DNA of 64,000 bases from LMUY01 sp964244585 (GCA_964244585.1 CAXTJM010000013.1:44792-108791), one strand, 5' to 3'; counted from the stretch's first letter, positions 25,017-34,003 are shown. Made by a program: numbers and translations. The notes: generated by a model not told the origin, from the sequence alone.

Positions 25017-26056
25017 ACGACCGCATCGAGGCCCGTTGGATCGACGCCTTCGCCCAGGTCTTCGCCCTGTGCAAGGTCGGCCCCGGCGACACGGCGTCGA
25101 TCCTGTCGGAAACGCAGTCGCGCGACCTCAACGTCCACCTGGCCGAGCTGGCGTTGCTCCGCCTCGGCGCCCGGGTGCTCCACGTCAAGCTGCCGACGCC
25201 GGCGCCGCGCGTGGCCCTGCCGATCCGCTCGACCGGCGCATCGGACGTGATCCGCGGGCTGGGTCCGGTCATCGCGGCGCTGGCCGGCAGCAGCTTCGTC
25301 GCCGACTGCACGGTGGAGGGGCTGATGCACTGCCCCGACCTGCCGGCGATCCTGACGGGGGGCGCCCGGGTGCTGTACATCTCCAACGAGCATCCGGAGG
25401 CGCTGGAGCGTCTGCTGCCCGACCCGGCGCTGGCGCCGAAGGTCAAGGAGGCGGTGCGGCTGCTGAAATCCGGCAAGACGATGCTGGTCACCTCCCAGGC
25501 CGGCACCGACCTGCGCGTCGACATCGAGGGTGCGCGGACGGCGGGGATCTGGGGCTTCACCGACCGGCCCGGCACGCTCGCCCATTGGCCCGGCGGCCTG
25601 GCACTGGCCTTCCCGCGCGCGGGGGCGGTGCAAGGCACGCTGGTGCTAGATGCCGGGGACATGAACCTGACGTTCAAGCGCTACATCGAATCGCCGATCC
25701 GGCTGACCATCGAGCAGGATTACGTCACCGACATCGCCGGTTCGGGCACCGATGCGGAGTTGATGCGGCGCTACATCGCGGCCTGGGGCGAACCCGAGGC
25801 CTACGCCACCTCCCATGTCGGCTGGGGCATGAACCCGGCCGCCCGCTACGAGGCGCTGGCGATGTACGACCAGCGCGACATGAACGGGACGGAGCTGCGC
25901 GCCTTCGCCGGCAACTTCCTCTATTCGACCGGCGCCAACGAGTTCGCCAACCGCTACACGCAAGGCCATTTCGATATCCCCGTGCGGGGCTGCACGATCA
26001 GCGTCGATGGCCAGGTGGTGGTGCGGGACGGCAGCATGCAGGGCGCGTTCGCCTGA
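25010..26056 (+). CDS. nicX: 2,5-dihydroxypyridine 5,6-dioxygenase-like (NicX family)
   Basis: This 348-residue protein is of the M29-peptidase-like fold family that contains NicX, the Fe(II) enzyme converting 2,5-dihydroxypyridine to N-formylmaleamate. Candidate iron ligands are H269 (TSHVGWGMN), H320 and D322 (TQGHFDIPVRG), the same spacing I recall for NicX H265, H318, D320. The length is the same as NicX. The gene overlaps MarR1 and is followed by an acyl-CoA-dehydrogenase-fold gene. A NicD-like hydrolase, which would remove the formyl group, lies three genes downstream. NicF (amidase) and NicE (maleate isomerase) are not in the window. Substrate assignment is inference; a related hydroxy-N-heterocycle is possible. 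Confidence 0.8.
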   Translation: MLNDRIEARWIDAFAQVFALCKVGPGDTASILSETQSRDLNVHLAELALLRLGARVLHVKLPTPAPRVALPIRSTGASDVIRGLGPVIAALAGSSFVADCTVEGLMHCPDLPAILTGGARVLYISNEHPEALERLLPDPALAPKVKEAVRLLKSGKTMLVTSQAGTDLRVDIEGARTAGIWGFTDRPGTLAHWPGGLALAFPRAGAVQGTLVLDAGDMNLTFKRYIESPIRLTIEQDYVTDIAGSGTDAELMRRYIAAWGEPEAYATSHVGWGMNPAARYEALAMYDQRDMNGTELRAFAGNFLYSTGANEFANRYTQGHFDIPVRGCTISVDGQVVVRDGSMQGAFA

Positions 26057-26070
26057 GAAGGAGGGGTTCC

Positions 26071-27333
26071 GTGGACATCGATCTCGACAGCATCACGATC
26101 GACCAGCCGATCTTCGACCAGCAATCGTTCCGGCTGACCGACAAGCAGGCTGGCCTGGCCGCGCGCGCGCGCCGGCTGGGCGAAAGCGTGTTCGCCGCCC
26201 GCGCGCCCAAATGGGACCGCGAGGCCACCTTCCCGATGGAGAATTTTCGCGACCTCGACCGGTCTGGCCTGTTGGCGATCTGCGTGCCCGAGGAGCATGG
26301 CGGCGAGGGCGCCGACCTGCTGACCTATGCGGTCGCTGCCACGGAGGTCGGCCGCTACTGCGGCGCCACCGCGCTGACCTGGAACATGCACGTCAGCTTC
26401 TGCCTGTGGACCGGCCACCTGGCCGACCAGCTCGACATGTCCGAGGACGACCGCCGCGCCCATGCCCGGCGCCGCGCCATCCACTACCGCCGCATCGTCG
26501 ATCACGGGAAGATCTATTCGCAGCCCTTCTCCGAAGGCGGCGCGGCCGCGGCCGGGGCGGTGCCGTTCGGCACCAGGGTGCGGCAGGCGGAGGATGGCTG
26601 GGCGGTCACCGGCAAGAAGATCTTCGCCTCCCTGTCCGGGTTCGCGGATTATTACGGCGTGCTCGGCACGGAGGACCGCCCCGGCGCGGGCCGGCGCGAC
26701 ACGCTGTACATGGCGGTGCCCGCCAGCGCTCCGGGCGTCGAGGTGCAGGGCGAATGGGACCCGCTGGGCATGCGCGGCACCGTGTCCCGCAACCTGGTCT
26801 TCACCGACGTCCATGTCGGGCCGGACGAGATGCTGATGCCGCCCGGGCTGTATGCCCAGGGCGCGATGCGCTGGCCGCACATGTTCCTGACGCTGACCCC
26901 CGCCTACATCGGGTTGATGCAGGCGGCGTACGACTTCACCATCAAATACCTGCGCGGCGAGATGCCCGGCACGCCTGCGGTGAAGCGCCGCATGTACCCC
27001 ACCAAGCAGATCGCCGTGGCGCAGATGACCGTGCTGCTGGAGCAGACCAAGGCGCTATGGTTCCAGGTGATGTCCGAGGCGCGGGTCGACCCCGGGAAGA
27101 GCCAGCGGCTGCGCGCCTACACCGCGCAATTCTCCGCCATGGAGAACGCCAACGAGATGGCGCGGCTGGCGATCCGCACCTGCGGCGGCCAGGCCATGCT
27201 GAAATCGTTGCCGCTGGAGCGCATCTATCGCGACAGCCGGTGCGGCTCGCTGATGCTGCCCTGGACGGCGGAACTCTGCCTCGACAAGCTGGGTCGCGAA
27301 AGCCTCTACGAGGCCGGCGAAACCGACGAGTGA
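26071..27333 (+). CDS. acyl-CoA dehydrogenase-fold flavoprotein lacking the usual EGT motif
   Basis: This 420-residue protein has the complete acyl-CoA dehydrogenase layout: N-terminal helices ('FRDLDRSGLLAICVPEEHGG'), a middle beta domain ('WAVTGKKIFASLSGFADYYG') and C-terminal helices with 'AIRTCGGQAMLKSLPLERIY' then RDSRCGSLMLPWTAE. Where ordinary members have Tyr-Glu-Gly-Thr with the catalytic Glu, this one has Leu-Pro-Trp-Thr-Ala-Glu. It may use a Glu elsewhere or be a flavin monooxygenase of this fold. The GTG start has AAGGAGGGG at good spacing. It overlaps the CoA ligase start by 1 nt, suggesting its substrate is a CoA thioester made there. Confidence 0.85.
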   Translation: MDIDLDSITIDQPIFDQQSFRLTDKQAGLAARARRLGESVFAARAPKWDREATFPMENFRDLDRSGLLAICVPEEHGGEGADLLTYAVAATEVGRYCGATALTWNMHVSFCLWTGHLADQLDMSEDDRRAHARRRAIHYRRIVDHGKIYSQPFSEGGAAAAGAVPFGTRVRQAEDGWAVTGKKIFASLSGFADYYGVLGTEDRPGAGRRDTLYMAVPASAPGVEVQGEWDPLGMRGTVSRNLVFTDVHVGPDEMLMPPGLYAQGAMRWPHMFLTLTPAYIGLMQAAYDFTIKYLRGEMPGTPAVKRRMYPTKQIAVAQMTVLLEQTKALWFQVMSEARVDPGKSQRLRAYTAQFSAMENANEMARLAIRTCGGQAMLKSLPLERIYRDSRCGSLMLPWTAELCLDKLGRESLYEAGETDE

Positions 27334-28844
27334 TGGGCGTCGGCACCTGGATCGAGCGCTGGGCGGATGTGCAGCCGGCCAAGACGGCAATCCATTTCGC
27401 CGGCGATTCGATCAGCTACGGCGCGCTGGCGCAGCGGATTTCCGCGATGGCGCGCTGGCTCGCCGATGACGTGCGGGTCCGCCATGGCGACCGCGTCGGG
27501 TTCCTGGGCACCAACCACCCCGATTGCATCGTGGCCCTGTTCGCCTGCGCCCGGCTGGGGGCGATCCTGGTGCCGCTGAACTGGCGCCTGACGGTCTCGG
27601 AGCACAGCTACATCGTCGCCAACGCCGAGCCTGTGGCGTTGCTCGTGACGTCCGAGTTCCGCCAGCATGCCGAGGCGCTGCGTGACGCGCTGGGCGATGC
27701 GGCGCCGATGCTCGCGGCGGTGGATTTCGCGGCCGCAGGGTGGCGCGCCATCGACGCCTCGCAGGAGGGCGTCGAGGCGCCGGCCGGATGTTACGACGAT
27801 CCGCTGCTGCTGGTGTACACCTCGGGCACGACCGGGCGCCCCAAGGGCGCGGTGCTCACGCAGAATGCCATCCTGTGGAACGCCATAAACAGCATTCACG
27901 CGCATGACCTGGCATGCAGCGACCACATCCTGACCACGCTGCCGCTGTTCCACGTCGGCGGCATGAACATCCAGACGGTTCCGGCGCTGCACATGGGTGC
28001 GACCGTCACGCTCGCGGCCCGGTTCGACGCCGGGACCATGCTGCGGACGATCGCAGCCGCGCGTCCCACGGTCACGCTGCTGGTCCCCGCGACCGCGCAG
28101 GCCTTGCTCGGCCATGCCGAGTGGGCGGCCACGGATCTGTCGTCGCTCCGTGTCGTCGCCATGGGATCGTCGATCGTGCCGACGCCGATGATCCAGGCGA
28201 TCCTCGACCGCGGTCCGGCGGTGACGCAGGTGTATGGCGCGACCGAGACGGCGCCGATCGCGATCTACCTGCGCGCTGCGGATTGCGGCCGGGTCGGATC
28301 GACCGGCAAGCCCGCCATCCATTGCGAGGCCAAGCTGGTGGACGGATCGGGCAAGCCGGTCCCGCCGGACGAGGTCGGCGAGATCCTGGTGCGCGGCCCC
28401 AACATCATCCAAGGCTATTGGCGTGACGACGCGGCGACGGCCGAGGCGCTGCGCGGCGGCTGGTTCCACACCGGCGACGTCGGCTATCGTGACGCGGAGG
28501 GGTTCTGGTACGTCACCGATCGCAAGAAGGACATGATCGTCTCCGGCGGCGAGAACATCTATCCCGCCGAGCTGGAGGCCGTGCTGCATGATTGCCCCGC
28601 AGTGCAGGAGTGTGCCGTCGTGGCCCGTCCGGACATGCGCTGGGGCGAGATCCCGGTGGCGGTCGTGGTGGTGAAACCCGGCCATGCGCTCAGCCACGAG
28701 GCGGTGATCGCGCTGTATGACGGGCGGCTGGCCCGGTTCAAGCGCCCGCGTGACGTGGTGTTCGCCACCGCGTTGCCGCGCAACGCCATGGGAAAGATCC
28801 TGAAGTTCGAGCTGCGTCGGCAACAGGCGGAGACCGCGTCGTGA
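27333..28844 (+). CDS. acyl-CoA synthetase (AMP-forming)
   Basis: This 503-residue member of the ANL superfamily has the P-loop-like 'VYTSGTTGRPKGAVLT' near residue 167, 'QVYGATETAPIAI', 'GGWFHTGDVGYRDAEGFWYV' and the hinge 'DRKKDMIVSGGENIYPAELE'. The catalytic lysine is in the terminal 'RNAMGKILKFELR'. It activates a carboxylic acid to its CoA thioester using ATP. TGATG overlap with the dehydrogenase gene and GTGA overlap with the hydrolase gene show a tight operon. In a pure NicX-NicD pathway no CoA step is expected, so this enzyme is one sign of a hybrid route. The substrate is undetermined; it resembles fatty-acid and aryl-CoA ligases equally. Confidence 0.9.
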   Translation: MGVGTWIERWADVQPAKTAIHFAGDSISYGALAQRISAMARWLADDVRVRHGDRVGFLGTNHPDCIVALFACARLGAILVPLNWRLTVSEHSYIVANAEPVALLVTSEFRQHAEALRDALGDAAPMLAAVDFAAAGWRAIDASQEGVEAPAGCYDDPLLLVYTSGTTGRPKGAVLTQNAILWNAINSIHAHDLACSDHILTTLPLFHVGGMNIQTVPALHMGATVTLAARFDAGTMLRTIAAARPTVTLLVPATAQALLGHAEWAATDLSSLRVVAMGSSIVPTPMIQAILDRGPAVTQVYGATETAPIAIYLRAADCGRVGSTGKPAIHCEAKLVDGSGKPVPPDEVGEILVRGPNIIQGYWRDDAATAEALRGGWFHTGDVGYRDAEGFWYVTDRKKDMIVSGGENIYPAELEAVLHDCPAVQECAVVARPDMRWGEIPVAVVVVKPGHALSHEAVIALYDGRLARFKRPRDVVFATALPRNAMGKILKFELRRQQAETAS

Positions 28845-29617
28845 CGCTGGCCTATCTGCGCAACGGCCCGCGCCGCGTGGCCGAGCCGGTGCTGTTCCTG
28901 CACGGCATCGGCGGCGGGGCAGGCTGCTTCCAATGGCAGTTGGACGGCCTGTCCGACCGGTTCGACTGCATCGCCTGGGACGCACCGGGCTTCGGCCGGT
29001 CCTCACGCCTGGACGACGTGACCTTCCCGGCCCTGGCGCAGGCTGTCTGCCGATTGCTCGACCAGTTGGAGATCCCGGCGGTCCACCTGGTCGGCCACTC
29101 GTTGGGCGGCATGATCGCGCAGGAACTGGCGGCCACCCGGCCGGAGCGTTTGAAGAGCCTGGTGCTGGCTTGCACCAGCCCGTCCTTCGGCCGCCCGGAT
29201 GGCGAGTTCCAGACGCAGTTCGTCGCCGATCGCCTGGGCCCGCTGGCGCGCGGCCAGTCGATGGCCGAGATCGCGGGCGAGGTGATCCCGACGCTCATGC
29301 CGAAAGCCAGCGCCCCGGACGTGGCGCTTGCCGTCGCTTGCATGGCGGCGATCCCGGAGGATGTGTATGCCGCGACGGTGCGCTGCCTCGTCACGTTCAA
29401 CCGGCTGAAATCCCTGCCGGCGATCCGCGTGCCCACCCTGGCGCTGGCGGCGGAGAAGGACGGCGCCGCACCGCCGATGGTGCTGGAGAAGATGGCGGCC
29501 AAGATCCCCGGTGCGCAGTACCGCTGCATCCCGGAGGCCGGCCACCTGGCCAATATGGAAATGCCTAAGCTGTTCAACCAGGAGATCCGACGCTTCCTGG
29601 ACGGAGTTGCCGGTTAG
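28841..29617 (+). CDS. alpha/beta hydrolase (NicD-like deformylase candidate)
   Basis: This 258-residue alpha/beta hydrolase has the oxyanion segment 'VLFLHGIGGGAGCFQWQ', nucleophile S87 in 'LVGHSLGGMIAQE' and the terminal His in 'EAGHLANMEMP'. The acid is likely in 'LALAAEKDGAAPP'. It has the size of N-formylmaleamate deformylase NicD and of meta-cleavage hydrolases. With the NicX-like enzyme in the same operon, hydrolysis of an N-formyl or C-C bond in the ring-opened product is the simplest role. GTG start overlaps the ligase stop. Its stop overlaps that of the convergent MarR2 gene (TTAG at 29614-29617). Confidence 0.85.
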   Translation: MTLAYLRNGPRRVAEPVLFLHGIGGGAGCFQWQLDGLSDRFDCIAWDAPGFGRSSRLDDVTFPALAQAVCRLLDQLEIPAVHLVGHSLGGMIAQELAATRPERLKSLVLACTSPSFGRPDGEFQTQFVADRLGPLARGQSMAEIAGEVIPTLMPKASAPDVALAVACMAAIPEDVYAATVRCLVTFNRLKSLPAIRVPTLALAAEKDGAAPPMVLEKMAAKIPGAQYRCIPEAGHLANMEMPKLFNQEIRRFLDGVAG

Positions 29618-30105
29618 GCCGCGTTGCTGCCTTCCCCCGCCGCTGGCCGGGCTGGACTGCCGTCGAGGTTGGCCAAAACCTGGCGAAGATAGGCCATGAG
29701 TTGGCTGCGCTCGCGCGGATCGAAGGAGCGCAGGATGTCGTCGGCATGCTGCTCCGCAGCCGGAGCGATCTTCCAGTAGACCTCGCGTCCGTGATCGGTG
29801 AGGTGCACGTGGACCACCCGGCTGTCGTGCCTGGAGGCTTGCCTCACCACCAGCGCGTCGCGCTCCATCTGGTCGACCACCCGGCTCAGCGCGGATTGCG
29901 CGATCAGCGTCAGCCGCATCAACGCGCCGACGGCCAGGCAGTCATTCTCCATCAGCACCATCAGGACGCGCCAGCGTTGCACCGTCACGCCATAGGGGCG
30001 CATTCGCTCCAGCAACCGGGCGTTGAGGCGGCTGGTGATGAGGTGGAAGAGGTAGGGCGGGAACTGCTCCAGTTCCAAGGCCCGCGCTCCTTGACTCGTT
30101 GACAT
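29614..30105 (-). CDS. MarR family regulator 2
   Basis: This 163-residue regulator has the winged helix 'TVQRWRVLMVLMENDCLAVG', 'QSALSRVVDQMERDALVVRQ' and the wing 'SRHDSRVVHVHLTDHGREVY'. The ATG at 30103-30105 has a GGAGG ribosome site. It is divergent from the indolepyruvate oxidoreductase operon and convergent with the nicX-like operon, and a dyad of the same type as at MarR1 lies between it and the oxidoreductase. The two MarR proteins are distinct in sequence but similar in layout, so the two operons may be cross-regulated. Confidence 0.9.
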   Translation of the reverse strand: MSTSQGARALELEQFPPYLFHLITSRLNARLLERMRPYGVTVQRWRVLMVLMENDCLAVGALMRLTLIAQSALSRVVDQMERDALVVRQASRHDSRVVHVHLTDHGREVYWKIAPAAEQHADDILRSFDPRERSQLMAYLRQVLANLDGSPARPAAGEGSNAA

Positions 30106-30123
30106 AGCCCACCTCCGGAAAGC

Positions 30124-30135
30124 ATGATAACTCAT
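30124..30135. promoter_or_regulatory. ATGA-N4-TCAT dyad, candidate MarR operator
   Basis: A perfect dyad with spacer TAAC lies 18 bp before marR2 and 40 bp before the oxidoreductase start, in an A+T-richer patch. It matches the two dyads at 24421-24447 in arm sequence and spacing. Confidence 0.55.
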
Positions 30136-30175
30136 ATTTCCCGTGCCACCAAAATGGTCACAGCCGGAGATTCCC

Positions 30176-32344
30176 ATGGCCGAACGTTCATTCAAACGAG
30201 AAGTCGAGGATTTGAAGCTGGGCGAGGGCGAGACCTTCACCGGCGAGGGCATCCTCGCCATCACCAAGGCCCTGCTGCAATCCGGCGTCGGCTATGTCGG
30301 TGGCTACCAGGGATCGCCGATCTCGCATCTGATGGACGTGCTGGCCGATGCGGAGGAGTTGCTGGACGAACTCGGCGTCCATTTCGAATCCTCCGCCTCC
30401 GAGGCATCTGCCGCGGCCATGCTGTCGGCCTCCGTGATGTACCCGATCCGCGGCGCGGTCACCTGGAAGTCGACGGCCGGCACCAACGTGGCCTCCGACG
30501 CCCTCACCAACCTGTCGTCCGGCGGCGTCACCGGCGGCGCGCTCATTGTGTTGGGAGAGGATTTCGGCGAGGGCTCGTCCATCCCGCAGGAACGCAGCCA
30601 CGCCTTCGCAATGAAGTCGCAGATCTGGCTGCTCGACCCGCGGCCCAACCTGCAATCCATCGTCGACGCGGTGGAAAGCGGGTTCGAACTGTCGGAGGCG
30701 TCGAACACGCCGGTGATGCTGGAGGTGCGCATCCGCGCCTGCCACGTGCACGGGCAGTTCGTGGCCAAGGACAACAGGCGTCCTGCCTTCACGCTGCGGC
30801 AGGCCTTGGAGAATCCTCGGCGGGATGTGGGCCGCGTCGTGCTGCCCCCGGCCTCCATGGTGCATGACGCGGAGAAGCTCGGGCAGCGCTGGCCGCAGGC
30901 GGTGGAGTTCATCCGGTCCCGCAAGCTCAACGAGCGCTTCGGTCCGGAGCAAGGCGAGGTGGGCATCATCCTCCAGGGCGGCATGTACAACAGCGTGATG
31001 CGCGCGCTGCAATATCTTGGCCTGGCCGACGTGTACGGCGACACGGCGGTGCCGCTGTACGTGCTGAACGTCACCTACCCGCTGGTGGATGACGAGGTGG
31101 CCGAATTCTGCCGCGGCAAGAGCGCCGTCATCATGGTGGAGGAGGGGCATCCGGAATACCTGGAGCAGGCCGTCGGCACCGTGCTGCGCCGTTGGGACCT
31201 GCCGACCCGGCTGCACGGCAAGGACATGCTGCCCCGTGGCGGCGACTACACCACCACCGTGCTGATGACCGGGATCGAGACGTTCCTGGACCGCTACGGC
31301 CGCGCGCTGCTGGGCAACCGGCCGCCGAAGCCGGATGCGCAGCCCATCCTGGCCGACCCGAAGATCAAGGCGCTGGCCGAGGCCGTGCCGCCGCGGCCGG
31401 CCGGCTTCTGCATCGGCTGTCCAGAGCGGCCAATCTTCGCGGCGATGAAGCTGATGGAGAAGGATCTCGGGCAGCATCACATCTCCGGCGATATCGGCTG
31501 CCACATCTTCGCCGCGCTGCCGCCCTTCAACCTGGGCGGCATCACCATGGGCTACGGCCTGTCCGGCGCGGGCATGTCGGCCTTCAACGTGGAGGCGGAC
31601 AAGCGGCCGATCGCGGTGATGGGCGATGGCGGCTTCTGGCATAACGGCCTGTCGTCCAGCATCGGCAATGCCGTCTTCAACAAGCATGACGGCGTCCTGC
31701 TGATCGTGGACAACCACTACTCGGCGGCGACCGGCGGGCAGGACATCCCGTCCTCCCGCGCCACCAACCCGAACCGCGCCACCAACAACACGATCGCGGC
31801 CGCCGTGAAGGGCGTCGGCGTGGATTGGGTGCGGCAGATCGACCGCACCTACGACGTGGGCAAGATGCGGGACGTGCTGAAGGACGCGCTGACGACGACC
31901 CACAAAGGTCCCAAGGTGATCGTCGCGTCCTCCGAATGCTCGCTGAACAGGCAGCGCCGGGTGGCGCCGTTGTTCAAGAAGGCCGTGCAGGACGGCAAGC
32001 GCATGGTCCGCGAACGCTTCGGCGTGGACGAGGACATCTGCACGGGCGACCATGCCTGCATCCGCCTGTCGGGTTGCCCGTCGCTCTCCGTGAAGCACGT
32101 CGATGACCCGTTGCGGGACGACCCGGTGGCCGTGGTCGACAATTCCTGCGTCGGTTGCGGCAATTGCGGCGAAGTGGCGGAGGCCGCCGTGCTATGCCCG
32201 TCCTTCTACCGCGCCGACATCGTGCACAATCCGACCTGGCTCGACCGCACGATGGCCCGGTTGCGCGGGGCCGTCATCGCTTTCCTGCAAAACCGGCGCG
32301 ACCGCCGCCGCGTGACCTTCGCGCCCTCGGTGACGCCGGTATGA
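30176..32344 (+). CDS. indolepyruvate:ferredoxin oxidoreductase alpha-type subunit
   Basis: This 722-residue protein has an N-terminal pyruvate:ferredoxin-oxidoreductase-like domain I ('ALLQSGVGYVGGYQGSPISH'), a thiamine-diphosphate domain ('ISGDIGCHIFAALPPFNLGG' and 'MGDGGFWHNGLSSSIGNAV') and a C-terminal ferredoxin domain. One regular [4Fe-4S] motif is 'CVGCGNCGEVAEAAVLCP'; the other, CTGDHACIRLSGCP, is of the atypical kind seen in bacterial relatives. It oxidatively decarboxylates an aryl-2-oxo acid to acyl-CoA, reducing ferredoxin. ATG at 30176 follows CCGGAGA. The beta subunit overlaps by ATGA. Together they would give an aryl-CoA without a ligase, a link to the CoA enzymes nearby. Confidence 0.9.
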   Translation: MAERSFKREVEDLKLGEGETFTGEGILAITKALLQSGVGYVGGYQGSPISHLMDVLADAEELLDELGVHFESSASEASAAAMLSASVMYPIRGAVTWKSTAGTNVASDALTNLSSGGVTGGALIVLGEDFGEGSSIPQERSHAFAMKSQIWLLDPRPNLQSIVDAVESGFELSEASNTPVMLEVRIRACHVHGQFVAKDNRRPAFTLRQALENPRRDVGRVVLPPASMVHDAEKLGQRWPQAVEFIRSRKLNERFGPEQGEVGIILQGGMYNSVMRALQYLGLADVYGDTAVPLYVLNVTYPLVDDEVAEFCRGKSAVIMVEEGHPEYLEQAVGTVLRRWDLPTRLHGKDMLPRGGDYTTTVLMTGIETFLDRYGRALLGNRPPKPDAQPILADPKIKALAEAVPPRPAGFCIGCPERPIFAAMKLMEKDLGQHHISGDIGCHIFAALPPFNLGGITMGYGLSGAGMSAFNVEADKRPIAVMGDGGFWHNGLSSSIGNAVFNKHDGVLLIVDNHYSAATGGQDIPSSRATNPNRATNNTIAAAVKGVGVDWVRQIDRTYDVGKMRDVLKDALTTTHKGPKVIVASSECSLNRQRRVAPLFKKAVQDGKRMVRERFGVDEDICTGDHACIRLSGCPSLSVKHVDDPLRDDPVAVVDNSCVGCGNCGEVAEAAVLCPSFYRADIVHNPTWLDRTMARLRGAVIAFLQNRRDRRRVTFAPSVTPV

Positions 32345-33888
32345 CGACCCGCTCGGTCACGCTCGCGCCGGCCCGGTTCGCGGCGGACCGGCCGATCAGC
32401 ATCGCCGTCCTGGCGATGGGCGGCCAGGGCGGCGGGGTGCTGTCGGACTGGATCGTGGCGCTGGCGGAGGCGGCGGGCTGGGTTGGCCAATCCACCTCCA
32501 TCCCCGGTGTGGCGCAGCGGACCGGCGCCACGATCTACTATATCGAGATGCTGCAGGCCAAGGACGGCAAGCGGCCCATCCTGTCGCTGATGCCGACGCC
32601 GGGCGACGTGGATCTGGTGCTGGCCGCCGAGTTCATGGAGGCCGGCCGCTCCATGCTGCGCGGGTTGGTGACGCCGGACCGCACGACCTTGATCACCTCC
32701 GACCATCGCGCCTTCGCCGTCTCGGAGAAGGAGCGGCCCGGCGATGGCCGCGGCGACCCGGGCACGGTGGTCGCCGCCGCCGGCATCGCGGCCAGGCGCG
32801 TCATCTCGTTCGACATGCAGGCCCTGGCGGAGCGGTCGGGCAGCGTGATCTCCGCCGCGCTGTTCGGCGCGTTGGCCGCCTCGGGGGGCCTGCCGTTCCC
32901 GCGGGCAGCGTTCGAGGCCGTGATCCGCGGCGGAGGCAAGGGGGTCGATGCCAGCCTGCGGGCGTTCTCCGCCGCCTATGACCGGACGCAGGAGCCGTCC
33001 CCGCCTGCCATCGTGCAGGCCCGTCCCGCTGTTCCATCGGCGAATGGCCACCCGGCGCTCGACCGCATCGTCGCGCGCATCCACACGGGCTTCCCCGTGC
33101 AGGCTCAGGCGATGGTGCTGGCCGGCAGCAAGCGGCTGGTGGAGTACCAGGACCTCAAATACGCCGACGACTACCTGGACCGGCTGGACCGCCTGGAGCG
33201 GCTGGACGAGCAGAATGGCGGCGCTGCCAAGGACTACGCCTTCACCACCGCCTGCGCGAAATATCTCGCCGTCGCGATGGCCTATGACGACGTGATCCGG
33301 GTTGCGGATCTGAAGACGCGGGCCAGCCGCTTCGACCGGGTGCGCAGGGAGGTCGGCAGCAAGTCCGGCCAGCTCGTCTACACCACGGAGTACATGCATC
33401 CGCGGATGGACGAGGTCATCGGCATGATGCCGGCGCCGCTGGGCCGCCTGCTGCAGCGCCTGCCGGGACTTACCCGTTCGCTGGACCGGGTGGTCAACCG
33501 CGGGAGGCGGGTGCGCACCGGCACGCTCATGGGCTTCGTCAGCCTGTATGTCATCGGCGGCTTGCGGCCGCTCCGCCGGGTGACGTTGCGGCACCGGCAC
33601 GAGATGGACCATATCGGCGCCTGGCTGCAGCTCGCGACCCGGACGCTGCCGTTGGATTACGACCTGGCCGTCGAGACGATCGCCTGCCGCCGGCTGGTCA
33701 AGGGATATTCCGACACGCACTCGCGCGGGCTCTCGAAGTTCGACCGGGTGCTGGCCTTCGTTCCGAGGCTGACCGGCCGGCCGGATGGCGCCGCGTGGCT
33801 CCGACGCCTGCGGCAGGCCGCGCTAGTGGACGAGAAGGGCGACGCCCTGGATGGCGCCCTGAGGACCGTCGCCAGCGTCTATGGCTGA
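32341..33888 (+). CDS. indolepyruvate:ferredoxin oxidoreductase beta-type subunit, long form
   Basis: This 515-residue protein starts with the gamma-type domain ('ISIAVLAMGGQGGGVLSDWI', then 'SIPGVAQRTGATIYYIEML') that binds CoA in this enzyme family. It continues with a ~300-residue C-terminal helical domain (DUF6537-like, 'MVLAGSKRLVEYQDLKYADD' onward) found in long bacterial versions. Archaeal beta subunits are only about 200 residues, so the tail is an added domain of unknown role. It is coupled to the alpha gene by ATGA. It is last in the operon; a chemoreceptor gene follows after 115 bp. Confidence 0.88.
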   Translation: MTTRSVTLAPARFAADRPISIAVLAMGGQGGGVLSDWIVALAEAAGWVGQSTSIPGVAQRTGATIYYIEMLQAKDGKRPILSLMPTPGDVDLVLAAEFMEAGRSMLRGLVTPDRTTLITSDHRAFAVSEKERPGDGRGDPGTVVAAAGIAARRVISFDMQALAERSGSVISAALFGALAASGGLPFPRAAFEAVIRGGGKGVDASLRAFSAAYDRTQEPSPPAIVQARPAVPSANGHPALDRIVARIHTGFPVQAQAMVLAGSKRLVEYQDLKYADDYLDRLDRLERLDEQNGGAAKDYAFTTACAKYLAVAMAYDDVIRVADLKTRASRFDRVRREVGSKSGQLVYTTEYMHPRMDEVIGMMPAPLGRLLQRLPGLTRSLDRVVNRGRRVRTGTLMGFVSLYVIGGLRPLRRVTLRHRHEMDHIGAWLQLATRTLPLDYDLAVETIACRRLVKGYSDTHSRGLSKFDRVLAFVPRLTGRPDGAAWLRRLRQAALVDEKGDALDGALRTVASVYG

Positions 33889-34003
33889 GCGAGCGCCGCC
33901 CCGTGATCAAGGCCTTTGACTTGGATATCGTTTGTTAACCGGACCATGCTCTATTCCGCCGAATGCTGCCGACCGTGAGCAGCTTTGAAGGAGAGTTTGC
34001 AGT

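Noticed and set aside
26007..28844. Possible fusion of the dehydrogenase region and CoA ligase in one 945-codon frame
   Set aside because: The first part is out of frame with the dehydrogenase; the ligase has its own ATG at 27333 overlapping the dehydrogenase stop.
30188..32098. A 636-codon minus-strand open frame opposite the oxidoreductase alpha gene
   Set aside because: It is antisense to a clear enzyme gene with intact motifs; the His/Gln/Arg-rich translation has no recognisable fold.
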